Below the pieces are notes generated by a model. It saw only the letters and a program-made list of their open reading frames with translations. It made no database searches and was not told the origin of the DNA. This document shows, piece by piece, positions 33,117 to 45,235 of a DNA stretch of 64,000 nucleotides; the stretch's first letter is position 1; each line of letters opens with the position of its first letter. The stretch comes from Cordylochernes scorpioides (Eukaryota; Arthropoda; Arachnida; Pseudoscorpiones; Chernetidae), in assembly GCA_030710605.1 (NCBI GenBank), contig CP092865.1, positions 135,797,500 through 135,861,499 on the forward strand, written 5' to 3'. The position numbers were made by a program, and so were the translations under genes.

Positions 33117-33833
33117 TACATCCATTGTAAATATAAGGTGGTTATATAATTAGCCTCCTCACATTTATTCCTTGTTGCCAACATATTATTTCCTGTTATT
33201 CCCGTAAATGACCGTGTGAATGGCAGTTCTATTTTTACAGCGGTGTACAGTTTCGCAAGCCTTAAGATACAAATTCCTATATAGTAGTGGTTTATAAACT
33301 CCGAGGTTTTTTATCATCACAAAAAAAAAAAAACATTTTGATGATGTAACAAGATGATGCAAGACTGCCATCATTCAGGATAAACATTCACCATTTCTTT
33401 TTTTTTTTAACTTTACGGATATAAATATTGGCCAAAAACTGGCAATCTTGCAACATTCAATTGTATAGTCAGAAACAACTTTACACTTTAAATCCTGAAC
33501 TTTATTTATTTTACCTTCTTATTTCTTCTCCCCCCCCCCTAATAAGGGAGGGCCCTCTTTTGTTTAAGTCTATCATAAACCTTGGGGCAAATTTTACTGT
33601 TTCAATGATTTATCAAAAAGCTTTTTAAGACCACCTTGATGAGTCATTGAGGTACAGCATGTGAGACATATATATCTTGGTTCATCAAGAAAACTGTTCA
33701 GCATGATATTTGTATTTGGGAATTTCAAAATACAATAGAACCTCCATGTAAAGTACACATAGTTACAGAGCCAAAGTGTCCTTTAGGGAGAGGTGTCCTC
33801 TTACCGGAGAGCTGATAAATAGTTAAAATGGTA

Positions 33834-34020
33834 CAAGAAAATAAGACCTAATCCAAATAATTTATTAGTGTATGACGTTTCGGCAACAGCATTGTTACCA
33901 TCATCAGACAGAAGAATAAATGGAGACAATGCTGTTGCCGAAACGTCACACACTAATAAATTATTTGGATTTGGTCTCATTTTCTTGTATTATAATCTAT
34001 AATCCAAATTGTGCTTTATC
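33834..34020. mobile_element. Hammerhead-bearing head-to-head element (right arm)
   Basis: Starts CAAGAAAATAAGACC and ends AATTGTGCTTTATC. Here the minus-strand motif is intact and the plus-strand one has lost CUGANGA, consistent with inversion of the left copy. Confidence 0.8.
33874..33907 (-). ncRNA. Hammerhead ribozyme motif, type 1 (right arm)
   Basis: CUGAUGA, stem II GGUAACA/UGUUGCC with one G-U pair, GAAACGUC. Better preserved than its left-arm partner (13212-13245). Confidence 0.6.
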
Positions 34021-34773
34021 AGTAAAAATGGTAATTTTGACAATGGAAACGGTCCTTTGTAGAGTTGTTTGAGTGAGTGTCCTCTCACGGAGTTTCTACT
34101 GTATAAATGTTCCGTTGAGACATTTATTTAGTTAAATGGCAGTAGCCATGTGTGGAGAGCACTATTCAGTTGTAGAACCAGAAACTGCCGTCCACATGTT
34201 GGAGATAACTCTAGGCTAGATGTATATAAGGAAGGTAGGTAGGTGGTGGCAAGCCTGGGATTATATCAATGATGAAGCCATAGTTTATCATTAAATATAA
34301 ATAGCTTTCACTCTTTTTACAACCCCTTTGTAGACCCTGGTGAAACTTTTGTGCACTTGTTAGTGAAATAATATTTTAAAATAAAAGAAAAAATATCTCA
34401 CACAAGTAATTCATACAAAATGTTTTTAGGTATAACAGCATGATTTACATACAATTAGGATTATAGATAGGAACACAAGGTAATAAAAAAATTTAAACTA
34501 TTTTTGATGTTTACCATTCTTTTTGGATAAAAATAATTTTCTACTTGCCCTTACTACAATGATGAAATTAATGGGAGAACATTGAGATTATTGCAGTAAG
34601 GACAGTAAAAAATTGTTATCATTCAAAAAGAATCGTCAAAAATATTTAAAATTTCTTATAATAGATGGCATTATGCATGAACAAAGTAATAAGACCAAAT
34701 AAATTAATAGTGTATGATGTGTCGGTAACAGCATTGTTGTTAACAGTCATCAGACAAAATGATATATAATATA

Positions 34774-34952
34774 CATTAGAACCTCCCTGTATAAAGGAAA
34801 ACACCTAGTTGTAGAGCCTAAGTGTTTTTTAGGGAGAGGTGTCCTCTTACAGGAGAGTTGCTAAATTGTAAAAATGGTAATTTTGCAATTGAAAACTGTC
34901 CTTTATAGAGAGATGTCCTCTAGCACGAGTGTCCTCTCATGAGGTTCTACTG
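34774..34952. mobile_element. MITE family A
   Basis: Counterpart of 10351-10529. Confidence 0.85.
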
Positions 34953-35084
34953 TATACCAAGTAATCCAAATTGTACTTTATCAAGACCAAATAAATAGAT
35001 TTATTTGGATTTGGTCATATAACTTTAGGTAGGTGAAAAAATAATAGAAAAAAAAAAAAGATTTAAAAGGTCAGGTGTTGATAT

Positions 35085-35408
35085 TAAAAATAAAAATGCC
35101 ATACCCTGACCAGGAGCACATGTTCTTTACAGAAGGCAGAGATCGTCTTGTTGAACAGAAATCAACTAAACATTGATTTAGCCTGTTCCTGTATATATCC
35201 AATTTTTGGTTTTTTGGCTTCTTCACGCTGACAAGCGCCAACAGCGCGAAACACGTTCGTGGATAGCTTTTCTTGATTTTACAAGAAATTGGGTTGACCA
35301 GGCTAACAGGCTAAATCAATGTTTAGTTGATTTCTGTTCCACCAGATGGCACTCTGCCTTTTGTAAAGCACATGTCCTCCTGGTCAGGATATGCCATATT
35401 TATTTTTA
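35085..35408. mobile_element. Foldback element with type-2 motif (right arm)
   Basis: Counterpart of 9893-10219. The central motif 35224-35261 has stems CACG/CGUG and GCGC/GCGC but CUGACAA instead of CUGANGA. The same substitution is in both arms. Confidence 0.7.
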
Positions 35409-35675
35409 ACTTTAGGTATATAACGGCATTGTTACCAACTTCAGACAAAAGTGTTGAATAGGAAAAATACCTTGCAGCAAATTCTAAGTAGAGTTGGGAG
35501 AGGAAGGACTTGTTGAGCAGCCTGAGATAGAGAGATAATTGATAAGGCACAATTTACACACCATTTATTTATTTGTATTTGGTCTTTTTACCTTGAGAGA
35601 TTTCTTTATTTAACTTATATAACCTTGATAAAGCACAATTTGGATTATAGATTATATTTTTTATTATATAAATTT

Positions 35676-35835
35676 TGGCGATGAAAATTGTCCTTTACAG
35701 AGAGATGTCGTCTAGCGTGGGTGTCCTCTCATGGAGGTTCCACTGTATTTTAATAAAAAAAAAAAATAGAAAAATTATAGATTTAAAAAAAAATTTTGTA
35801 TGATTATAGTAACAACGTTATTACCGAAACTTCAT
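35676..35835. repeat. Partial MITE A and decayed hammerhead fragment
   Basis: Counterpart of 9468-9632. Confidence 0.65.
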
Positions 35836-36007
35836 ACATTATTTATTTATTTAGATTTGGTCTTATAACTGATAGGATCGAAAGCTCATGTTTTAACATT
35901 ACAGTAATAAAAAAAAAGAGGGTTTTCTCTTTTATTTTTATGCTTTTCATTATACTAACCTTATCTGGCCCAGTGATGACGAATGATTCTGCCAATATAT
36001 TTATATA

Positions 36008-36170
36008 CAGTAGAACTACCTCCCTGTAAATAACACCTAATTGCAGAGCCAAAGTGTCTTTCAGGGAGAGGCGTCCTCTTACCGGAGAGTTGCTAAATAG
36101 TAAATATGATAATTTTTCAAATGAAAACTGTCCTTTGTGGAGAGGTGTCCCCCAAAAGGAGGTTCTATTC
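36008..36170. mobile_element. MITE family A
   Basis: Counterpart of 9132-9294. Confidence 0.8.
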
Positions 36171-36736
36171 TATATAGCAAATACACTATATAACATATTT
36201 CCAATATGTAATTGTTTCCAATATATTTACATATGTGTTCAAAGATTATACTAAGCACAAATAAGATGTATGGCCAACAGCTATCAGCTTTCAGATGTCC
36301 AATAATAATCCAGAAACAAATGTAAAGTGTGGGGCTTGATAAAAAAGAAAATAAAATTTTTCAAGGCTCCTAAATTTTTCTTCTGTTGATACTGTTCTTA
36401 TTTTTTGATATGTGGGATTCAAGGATTAATCTTTCTGACTTGGACGGTATATTACAGTAGTGGCAGGTAGGGTTTTCTAGATGGAATGTATGGCCTGTAT
36501 TTTTGACATTAATAACATACAGCCTTTATTTAAACCTTTAAAAGATTCTTCTGTGCGCTTTAATAGAAGAATAAGTAAACACAGGCTTATAAGACAAATC
36601 CAAATAAATAAATATTATGGTCTTATTACCTTGTGTTTATAATCTATAATCCAAATTGTGATTTATCAGATGAATAAGTAGAAAAAAAGTTGGGTAAAAA
36701 GAAAATAGAAAATTTATATGTATGTATATACATATA

Positions 36737-36972
36737 CAATAGAACCTCCCTGTAAAGGACACCTAATTGCAGAGCCAAAGTGTCCTTTAGGGAGAGGTGT
36801 CCTCTTACCGGAGAGTTTTTTTTTTTACTTATCCTTTTATTAGTCTAAATTAGACAAGATCTTGAAGGTCATGCTCATAAAGAAGGAGAGTTGCTAAATA
36901 GTAAAAATGATAATTTTGTAAATGAAAACTGACCTTTGTGGAGAGGTGTCCGCTAAAGGGAGGTTCTACTAT
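36737..36972. mobile_element. MITE family A with 67-bp insert
   Basis: Counterpart of 8329-8565; insert at 36818-36884 between GGAGAGTT repeats. Confidence 0.8.
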
Positions 36973-36984
36973 ATATGATCTGCT

Positions 36985-37310
36985 ACTTCACAACTTTGTG
37001 GCAAAACTATTTGTGTGGCCATTTCTTCAAACTGAGTAATCAGTTTTCCCCGAACACTAGCATCAACAACATGTAGTACAGTTGAGTGTAGATTGGTGGA
37101 AGAGGTGACGTCTACACAGCATGTTTTTGACAAGCCATTTGACCCCTGGTTAATTGGGACGTCACACTTGCGTCATGTGGTCTGAAGGCCATGCCATTGC
37201 CTACGTCTTAGATTCTCCTTATCTATCTCTCACTCTAATGATATCCTTCAGTAGAGTTGTCACCTCCAGACTCTCAGTGTGATTTCAACTCTTATAATTA
37301 CCTCTCTATT
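36985..37310 (+). promoter_or_regulatory. Possible POR upstream regulatory block with CRE-like sites
   Basis: Non-repeat DNA 1.9-2.2 kb before the POR start codon. TGACGTC (37106), GACGTCAC (37158) and GCGTCA (37170) cluster within 70 bp. The coding exon begins right after a splice acceptor, so a 5' non-coding exon and promoter must lie upstream; this is a plausible place. No TATA box or donor could be fixed. Confidence 0.25.
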
Positions 37311-37319
37311 GTCGCTCGC

Positions 37320-37770
37320 TCTCAATTAATTTATAAATCTTTCAGATATATTACTTCCTCTCTTCTATATTAAATCTTTATTTTCTATAAATAATAATTT
37401 TTAATATTTTAAATATTCCTCATGGTAATGTATTAATTTTTTTTTTTTTTTAATTTCTTGTATCACACAATACTATCTGATGATTTTTTTTTATTGATCT
37501 TTGTGATCTGGTTTTTTCATATCTTATAATTACCTCTTTATTGTCACACGCTCTTCTTTCAATTAATTTATAAATCTATCAGATATATTACTTCCTCCCT
37601 ATATTAAATTTTTATTTATATTTTCTATAAATAATAATTTTTAATATTATAAGTATTCCTCAAGGTAATGCATCAATTTTTTTTTCTTGGGTTATATAAT
37701 ACTATCTGCTGATTTTGTTTTTATTTATCTTTGTGTGTTTTATCTGTTTTTATTTTTTCCATCTCTCCTT
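37320..37770. repeat. Two-unit ~230-bp AT-rich tandem repeat
   Basis: Counterpart of 7556-8015. Confidence 0.75.
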
Positions 37771-37996
37771 GCCTTTGGGGATTATCATAGATGTAGTAAA
37801 TTTGTTTTTAGAGATTGACCTAATGACTTGTTTATTTTTCATTTAAATTCCAAGATACATATGCCACCCGTTAATGAACTATTAGCGTACACACGCCATT
37901 TAAAAAAATAAATTCTTACTGTCTTTTCTGCAATGGACAAATTATTGGCAAGGCCTGGCTCATCAGTGTTGAACCCTTCCAACAGTTTTATCAATA

Positions 37997-38152
37997 CACT
38001 AGAACTTCCCTGTGAAGGACACCTAGTTGCAGAGCCAAAGTGTCCTTTAGGGAGAGGTGTCCTCTTACCGGAGAGTTTCTAAATAGTAAAAATGGTCATT
38101 TTGGTGACGAAAAACTTTGTAGAGAGGTGTCTGCTAAAGGGAAGTTCTACTG
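37997..38152. mobile_element. MITE family A
   Basis: Counterpart of 7150-7305. Confidence 0.85.
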
Positions 38153-38450
38153 TATATATTTTTATGCATTAAAAACAAAACTCTTTCAAAAACAATTGAT
38201 AAGTAAGCTGATTAAGACATCAATTAAATGCAGATTTAGCTCACCATGTGTTATTGAAACTTAGCAGAAAATTTAACATTGGAAATATTTGTTCTCTCTC
38301 TATATGATGAGGTACAATTTGGATTAAAACCCAAAGTATCAAATCTTATGAATACATCATGTCTCAGTTCTTACCATCTTGATACATTTCAGTACTTTTG
38401 ACTGAAGATGGTAACAAATCTGATACCATAATGTCACATATTATTGATAC

Positions 38451-38634
38451 GGTAGAACCTCTATGTAAGGGACAACACCTAATTGCAGAGCCAAAGTGTT
38501 CTTTAGGAAGGGGCGTCCTCTTACCGGGGAGTTATTAAATAGTAAAAATAGTAATTTTGGAAAAAAAAAAGAAAATTATCCTTTGTAGAGAGGTGTCCAC
38601 TAGTGCAAGTGTCCTCTCATGGAGGTTCCACTGT
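38451..38634. mobile_element. MITE family A
   Basis: Counterpart of 6669-6852. Confidence 0.85.
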
Positions 38635-39171
38635 ATATTTGGAATTGATTTTGTTACCTCGACTCGTAGAAGAAAATAAAGTATATGATACTTCAATATT
38701 TCATATTTTCAGATATAGCTGCCACCATTGTTTCAATACAATATTCACTGTCTTAGATCACCACTTCATTTGCATTCTTCATCATTCTTTGGTCTATTCT
38801 TTCAGAAAGAGCATATTTTGTTCATGATGGATAGGTCAGTTTGACAGATAGAAATGTAAATTCAACATTCTATATTACAAGATAAAAAATCCAAATAAAT
38901 TAGTAGCATGTTGCTTATTTTGGCCAAATTGTGCCTTATCAACATTCTATATTGAGGTTTTAATTAGGTGGGGAGTCCATTGAAGTAGGTAGGTTAGAGT
39001 GAAGTCAACAGCCCTATAACACGGACTTATCACCAAGGCTACCTCCAAGGCTAATTTGGTGTTAGTTTTAGATATCCCTGATAATTATACCAAGATCACA
39101 GGTTCAACTATAGAATGAACCAACCAAGGAACCCAACTGTTGTTCCAATTGTCCAATGTTGTTTTTTGCAG

Positions 39172-39350
39172 ATGAGCAGCAGCTCAGAGCCCTCAGGCAC
39201 GGCAGAAGCCTCAGCAGAATCCTCCTCCATGTTGGGGACTGTGGACATCCTGTTGCTGCTAGGCCTAATTGGCTTCGCCATCTACTGGCTCTTCCTCCGG
39301 AGGAAGAAGTCTTCATTTGACACCAACTCCTTCAAGACTTTCTCCATTGA
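39172..39350 (+). CDS. POR: NADPH-cytochrome P450 reductase, coding exon 1
   Basis: POR passes electrons from NADPH through FAD and FMN to microsomal cytochromes P450. This exon gives residues 1-59: a Ser/Glu-rich tail (MSSSSEPSGTAEASAESSS), a hydrophobic membrane anchor at about 20-41, then the basic stop-transfer RRKK and a linker ending SFKTFSI. The ATG directly follows a TTTTTTGCAG acceptor at 39171, so a non-coding 5' exon lies upstream. The exon ends two bases into codon 60 at donor GTAAGT; the Glu codon is completed by exon 2. Length and design match other animal PORs. A longer frame from the upstream ATG at 39115 is intronic. Residue 36 is Ala here, Thr in the left-arm copy. Confidence 0.93.
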
Positions 39351-40497
39351 GTAAGTCGACTTTACCCTAGGCTCACTCACACCTCGTGTTTATTACCACT
39401 AAAATATATTAACAATTTTATTCTCCGTTGAGAAGCCCTTTGCCCTATATGAACAAAAATAGACCTTTCTATAAATAATACTAATTTTATTTACTTCTAA
39501 TAAATTTGAACCCTCTCTCTGATAAGGCAAATTTTGGATTTTAGATTAGAACTACAAGGTAATAAGACCACAAATCCAAATAAATTAATAGTGTGCAACA
39601 TTTCAATAACAGGGTTGTTACTATCATCAGACAAAAAAAAAAATAAATCTAGATTTTTTTTAGTCTTTTGTCTGTTAATAGTTATTATTATTTTTAAAAA
39701 ATTATTATCCCTTGGCAGATTGTGGAAAGATTCCATTGAATCCTGTGTTGTTCTCATAGAATAAAGTCCACCCTAGGCTGAGGAGGGTTATTAGCCCAAA
39801 ACTATGGTCTCTAGGTGGACGCTTCTCAGTTTGCCAAAGCTGGTGTTGTGGCTTTGTCATCGACCCGAGACTGCGAGGTTGCGGCGATGGTCAATAGATA
39901 GCATCTAGTTTAGACGTTTAATTTGACGGGAGAGGAGCCCTATGTTTTTTAGATTATCCCTTGTGTCATTACACAATGTCATGGAGACACATGTATCTTG
40001 TTTAGGATTGGTTGTGGTACAAGTTGTGCTTGGTGACTTCCATACATGAGAGTAGATGGTCTGGGATTGCCTCCTCCTACAACTTTGAAGGTTAGAGGAA
40101 ACAGCGATAACATCAAGGACATCACTTAGGGGGCCAAAATCTGACTATCACTTCCTAGAAAGCCTAAGGCCGGGTGCCCCCTGGGTAACCAACCAATGGC
40201 AGCATCATGGAGGCCACTAAAGCTAAATAAATCAAATGGAGTTACTTGTGAGGAAAACATACCCTGAAAACACCTTTTTATTATATTAAATCACCTCCTC
40301 CACCATAAAATTTTGTGTTACTTTCTTATACAGAATTCATGAAGCCTACAAACTCCCCCACTAATTTATTTTATTACTCTCTCCTACATACAGTAGAACC
40401 TCCCTTTAGCAGACACCTCTCTACAAAGGACAGTTTTCATTTGTAAAATTACCATTTTTACAATTTAGCAGGGGGTTGGTGGAAGAATGGTCTAAAC

Positions 40498-42951
40498 CAA
40501 GCATGTCAAACTCGCGGCCCGCGGGCCTCATGCGGCCCACAACAAATAAATTTGCGGCCCACCAGACAATATATTTTAATAAAAAAATTTTATAAATTTA
40601 AAAAAAATTAATAAAAATTTGTAGCCTAATTTTTAAAAATTGTAATTATACATAATTTATTTATTAATAACGAACTACTAGCCGCTATACATAAGTCGTA
40701 AATTTTGATAATATTATACCTACATACATAACGTATGTACATCGCCATAAGTATTGTGTGCCTTAAAGTTTAAAGAAAATATTCTTTCGGAGTACTAGAA
40801 AAATTTTTTTTTTTTCAAAGTTACGTTCAATAATTTGTGCAGTTATTCTGTGTCTGGTAAGTTAAAAAATATTAATTTTTAAAAACTTTTAAAAATATTA
40901 ATTAAAACGTTTTATTATTTTGTGTTAGCGATTACTATTTTTTTTCAGACCTTTGTATTCAATATGTCTTCATCAAAACCAAGTGGCAGTAAAACTAAAC
41001 GAAAAATTGCTGACAAACCTAGGAATTTTCAAGAAAAGTGGGAATTAGAGTATTTTTGCTCTGAAGTAAAAGATAAAATCATCTGCTTGATATGTAATAA
41101 TGCTATTAGTGTACCAAAATTATATAACATTAAACGTCATTATGAACAACATAAATCAAAATATGATACCTACGAAGGTTCAATGAGACAAGAAAAGTTA
41201 AAAGAGTTCAAGTTGGGAATGAAAAAACAACAGTTTATGTTTACTAAAGTATCACAAGAGGGTGAAGCGGCGGTGCATGCAAGCTACGTTTTATCGGAGA
41301 TGATAGCTAAACACTCAAAACCTTTTGCTGGAGGTGATTTCATCAAGGAATGTTTAATTAAAGCTGCAGAAATTGTTTGCCCTGGAAGTGTGAAGACGTT
41401 TCAAGCAATATCTTTGTCTCGAAATACCGTTGTGGAAAGAGTTACTGATATGGCCAGAAATTTAAATGATCAGATAAAAGAAAAATCATCTTGTTTCGAA
41501 GCATTTTCCATTGCCTTTGATGAGAGTACGGACATTGGGGGCGTAGCTCAGTTAGCTGTTTTTTTTTCGAGCTTGCGACACGGATTTCAACATTTTTGAG
41601 GAATTATTGGAACTAGTGCCAATGCATGGCACTACTACAGGAGAAGATATATTTAATTGCGTTTATGATCTTCTGCAAAAATACAATTTACCTCAATCAA
41701 AATTGACTTTTGTAGCAACAGATGGAGCTCCTTCAATGACTGGAAAAAACCAACTGTTTCGTAGCATTACTGCGAAAAAAACTAAGTGAAATTTCTGATG
41801 GTTCCAATATTCATCATACGCATTGCATTATACATCAGGAAGTATTATGTACGAAGGTAATAAAAATGGAAAATGTGTTGACACCTATAAAAAAATTCAT
41901 CAATTTCATAAGATCTCGAGGTTTAAATCAGCGACAGTTCTCTCTGTTCTTAACTGAATTAGAAAGCGAATATTCAGGTTTATCATACTATACCGAGGTA
42001 CGTTGGCTATCATGCTCCAAGGTTCTCAAACAATTTTGGGACTTGAAAGAAGAAATATGTCAGTTTTTAATAACCAAGAATCAAGACATCACTTTGTTTT
42101 CTGATCATAAATGGTTGCAAGATTTTTCCTTCATGGTTGACATAACAAAACACTTGTCGGATTTAAATTTGAAACTGCAAGGAAAGGATCAGATCATTAC
42201 CAACATGTGTGACCAAGTTAATGCATTCAAATGTAAGCTAGTTCTTTGGGAAAAGCAGTTGAAAAACAAAGATTTAATGCACTTTCCAACATGCAACATG
42301 TACAAATCAAGTTTAGGTGACACTGCATCATATCAAAAACATGCGGAAAAAATTTTAAGTCTTAGAAATGAATTTGAAACAAGGTTTTCTGATTTCAAAT
42401 CTTTGGAAGGCAAGTTTACTTTGTTTTCTTCGATTTTCTCGATAAATATAGAATCAGTACCTAATCATATATAAATGGAGGTAATAGATATCCAGTGCGA
42501 TTCAGATTTAAAGGCAAAATTCATTGAAGTTGGCGTTTCTGAATTTTACAAATATTTGCCAGCCAGATTTGAAAACACTCGAAAATTAGCATATGAAATT
42601 ATGTCCATGTTTGGAAGTACTTATCGGTGCGAGCAGTTATTTTCACTTATAAAAGGAAATAAGTCTCCAATCAGATCGAGAATTACTGATGTTTACCTTG
42701 GGTCAGTTTTAAAATTAATCACTGCGAACAAGATTTCCCCCGAAGTAGGAAAGATGGTAGCAGAAAAGAGATGCCAAATATCAGGGATAAAATATTAACT
42801 TTACTTTCTTTTTTCTTATTAGTATTTTTTAAAATAAACCTACATAAATGTTACTATAAAAATTTAATTACTTGTTTTCTTTTTTTGCGGCCCACATAAT
42901 CTTATTACTTTTTTATTTGGCCCGTGTTAGGATTTGAGTTTGACATGCATG
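40498..42951 (+). mobile_element. hAT-superfamily DNA transposon (right arm copy)
   Basis: 2.45 kb. Ends CAAGCATGTCAAACTC and GAGTTTGACATGCATG are flanked by the exact 8-bp duplication GTCTAAAC (40490-40497, 42952-42959), which is also part of the SINE head. Counterpart 2354-4795. Confidence 0.95.
40964..42798 (+). pseudogene. hAT transposase pseudogene (right arm)
   Basis: Starts MSSSKPSG, reads 211 residues through a BED zinc finger and FDESTDIGGVAQLAVF, then shifts frame in a run of T near 41570. The second segment carries ATDGAPSMTGK and shifts again near 41755. The third (41866-42474) ends at a TAA that is a Gln codon in the left copy. The fourth ends with the hATC dimerisation region (RCEQLFSLIKGNKS onward), complete here but shortened on the left. 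Shared and private lesions show it died before the arms separated and decayed further afterwards. Confidence 0.92.
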
Positions 42952-43789
42952 GTCTAAACCATTGGATTTCGACCGCTATGACTGGGGTTTGATTCCCGCA
43001 TTGGGCACTTTTTTCTGATTTAAAAAAAAAAAAATGCCCAATGGCCCCCGATTCTTGCAAAAGCCCAACCCTACAAGCGAGTAATAGTAACCGAACAGGG
43101 CTCTGGTACATTTGTAAGTGCAAAGTCGAATTGCGTTTCACATGTGTAGACATGGGGTGCACTTACAGTAAAAGCAGTCACCTACTTCTACCCACCATGT
43201 TTAACATGGGCTGTACCACGAGTACTATGGATAAGCAAAAAAAAAAATAATTTAGCAACTCTCCGGTAAGAGGACACCTCTCCTTAAAAGACACTTTGGC
43301 TCAGCAATTAGGTGTTGTCTTTTACAGGAAGGTAGTTATACTGTAATAAAATTCTATTTTAAAACATTACCTACTTCATTATAACATAGCTCATAATAAG
43401 TGGAGGAAAGATTTCCATCCTTGAAGATGAGTGATGATATACTTCAAGATTTGAAAGCATCACTCCCCAATAGAAATACACAGTAGGGGGTGGGATATAA
43501 CAATACACAACAAGTTTTACTCTAAATAAATAGACTCCACCCTCCATTAAAAAATCCCATCAATTAAAATGTTTGGGAAATCTCCAGTTGTCTTTCCACC
43601 ACAGCAAGACCTCCTCCCTCTCTTCGATCTATAAATAGATCTCTCTAGGATTTATACAGCTTATCTGTAATGCCATTGACCTATTGAACTGATAGGTGTG
43701 CAGTTAGGTTTACCCAATGGCACATTGAAACCGCCCTAATATATGTAGGGGGGAACAAGACCAACTGTTATTGACACATATTTTATTTT

Positions 43790-43915
43790 TGTTTCTTATC
43801 CCCTTGTGTAAAGATTACACCAATTCCATGAGTCCATGCTCCTTGAGCTGGTTGATGATAAGCAGCAGCCTCTTCCAAAGGTCCTGTTTAGTACATCTAA
43901 TACATGAGAGGCCAC
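43790..43915. repeat. Dispersed ~125-bp repeat of unknown class
   Basis: TTTCTTATCCCCTTGTGTAA through CAAAGGTCCTGTTTAG. Related copies at about 1400-1520 (its inverted partner) and 60080-60215, the last a third, diverged copy in intron 2. Confidence 0.55.
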
Positions 43916-44058
43916 TCTTGCTAGAAGACTTTTCTCTACAAAGGAAGTTTTCATTGTCAAATTTCACAATTATACGGATCAGCAACTCTCCAGTAAGAAG
44001 ACACCACTCCCACTTTTCTTCTGCATTTAGGTGTCCTTTGCCGAGATATTCTACTGTA
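43905..44058. mobile_element. MITE family A, decayed
   Basis: Counterpart of 1247-1401. Confidence 0.65.
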
Positions 44059-44504
44059 TCTAAAGGTCATGTAGAATATACCTATTTGGATTTGTGGACT
44101 TGTTACCATGTAATTTTCTTTGTTTAGGCAAATAATCTCAATGCATTTGGAAAAATAAATTTCTGGCAACTTGCACTTTTGTCTAGTCTTGCCCCAACTA
44201 GGCCAGTGTGACATCTTGTTTTACATCTTTGAAGGGAATGACTGAAAAAAAAAAGCAAAGTTTTATTCTTCACTTGAAGCATGTTGGCAATGACATTGCA
44301 TCACCTTCCATGTTTCAAATTTACTTTTGTAACACACATATTTGCTTATCAAAAAATAAATTTTCCTCCATTGGGGGCCAATAGAAATTTGCTGGGGAAT
44401 TACTTAATTGCTTCATTACCAGCTGAAATGGCTTTGGAATTATCATTGAAATGGAGTCCACAATTTAACAAAATAATCCCTTGCATCAAAATTAAGATGA
44501 GAAA

Positions 44505-44703
44505 TATCTAGGGGCCTCTAGGGAAAAGTTTCTTTTCAAAATCTTTATTTCACAAATCTCGGGCATGAAAGCTCCTTCACAGGAGATAAGCAGGATACAA
44601 TTGTATTGTTTTATCTCCTGTGAAGGGACTTTCATGTAAGATGGTTTGTTTGTTGAGATTTGTGAATTAAAGATTTTGAAAAGAAACTTTTCCCTGGAGG
44701 CAT
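44505..44703. mobile_element. Foldback MITE family E (right arm)
   Basis: Counterpart of 467-666. Confidence 0.75.
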
Positions 44704-45000
44704 GATATTTCTCACCTTAATATTGAAATGGAGTATTAAACAAGATTTTCCCTAATGAACTTACTAACCAAATGTTTTTCTCAAATTCACCGCCAACAGT
44801 ATTCTTCCACAATATGGCCAACTAAGGTGACATAACACACACTGACAAACTTTTAAAATTTATCTTTTGTAATGTTGTTCATTCACTATATCTCTGAATG
44901 AACCAGTACAGCACATACTATAATCAGTGAAAATTAATTGACAATGTGTGACCGGGAGAGAGTTGCCAAATTTTTAACATCTTTCAGGGAAAGAAGTTAC

Positions 45001-45235
45001 AAGAAAATAAGACCTAATCCAAAAAAATTAATAGTGCGTTACGTTTCATCAACAGCTTTATTACCATCTTCAGACAAAAGTACTGAATGACAGTACTTTT
45101 GTACTTGTACTACTTCAGTACTTTTGTCTGAAGATGGTAACAATGCTGTTACCGAAATGTAACACACTTTATTTATTTAGAGTTGGTCTTATTACCTAGT
45201 GTTTATAATCTATAATCCAAATTGTGCCTTATCAT
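45001..45235. mobile_element. Hammerhead-type inverted pair (right arm)
   Basis: CAAGAAAATAAGACC start, minus core to 45077, plus core 45129-45163, then AATCCAAATTGTGCCTTATC. Complete version of the pair cut by the window start at 1-127. Stem II is good in the plus copy, but GAAAUGU replaces GAAACGU. Confidence 0.7.

Larger units (their letters stand above)
33733..34101. mobile_element. MITE A split by hammerhead element (right arm)
   Basis: Counterpart of 13012-13386. The two copies of the 13-bp target duplication now differ by one base (AGTTAAAATGGTA, AGTAAAAATGGTA). Confidence 0.88.
40471..43248 (+). mobile_element. SINE family 1 split by hAT (right arm)
   Basis: Head 40471-40497, remainder 42952-43248 ending GGATAAGC plus poly(A). 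The 9-bp target duplication is intact. Confidence 0.88.
40391..43343. mobile_element. MITE family A interrupted by SINE and hAT (right arm)
   Basis: CAGTAGAACCTCCC at 40391 and TATACTG at 43343 are its ends. The SINE inserted at AATTTAGCA (40462-40470, 43249-43257). Outer shell of the nest; counterpart 1962-4902. Confidence 0.88.
25295..45163. repeat. Right arm of ~20-kb inverted duplication
   Basis: Partner of 1-21739. It begins abruptly at the first base after the N gap, in the middle of the sequence homologous to 21739, as a contig end would. It runs through POR exon 1 and ends at 45163 only because its partner reaches the window edge. Beyond 45163 the rest of the POR gene follows, so this is the arm with the continuous gene. 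Confidence 0.95.

Noticed and set aside
36054-36254. Short frames beginning MSFRERRPLTGELLN at several places
   Set aside because: They come from the GGAGAGGTGTCCTCTTACCGG block of MITE family A and recur at each copy; not genes.
39115-39171. POR start at the upstream ATG (MNQPRNPTVV...)
   Set aside because: The stretch ends in a polypyrimidine-AG acceptor directly before the second ATG, so it reads as intron; the MSSSS start gives a usual POR length and anchor spacing.
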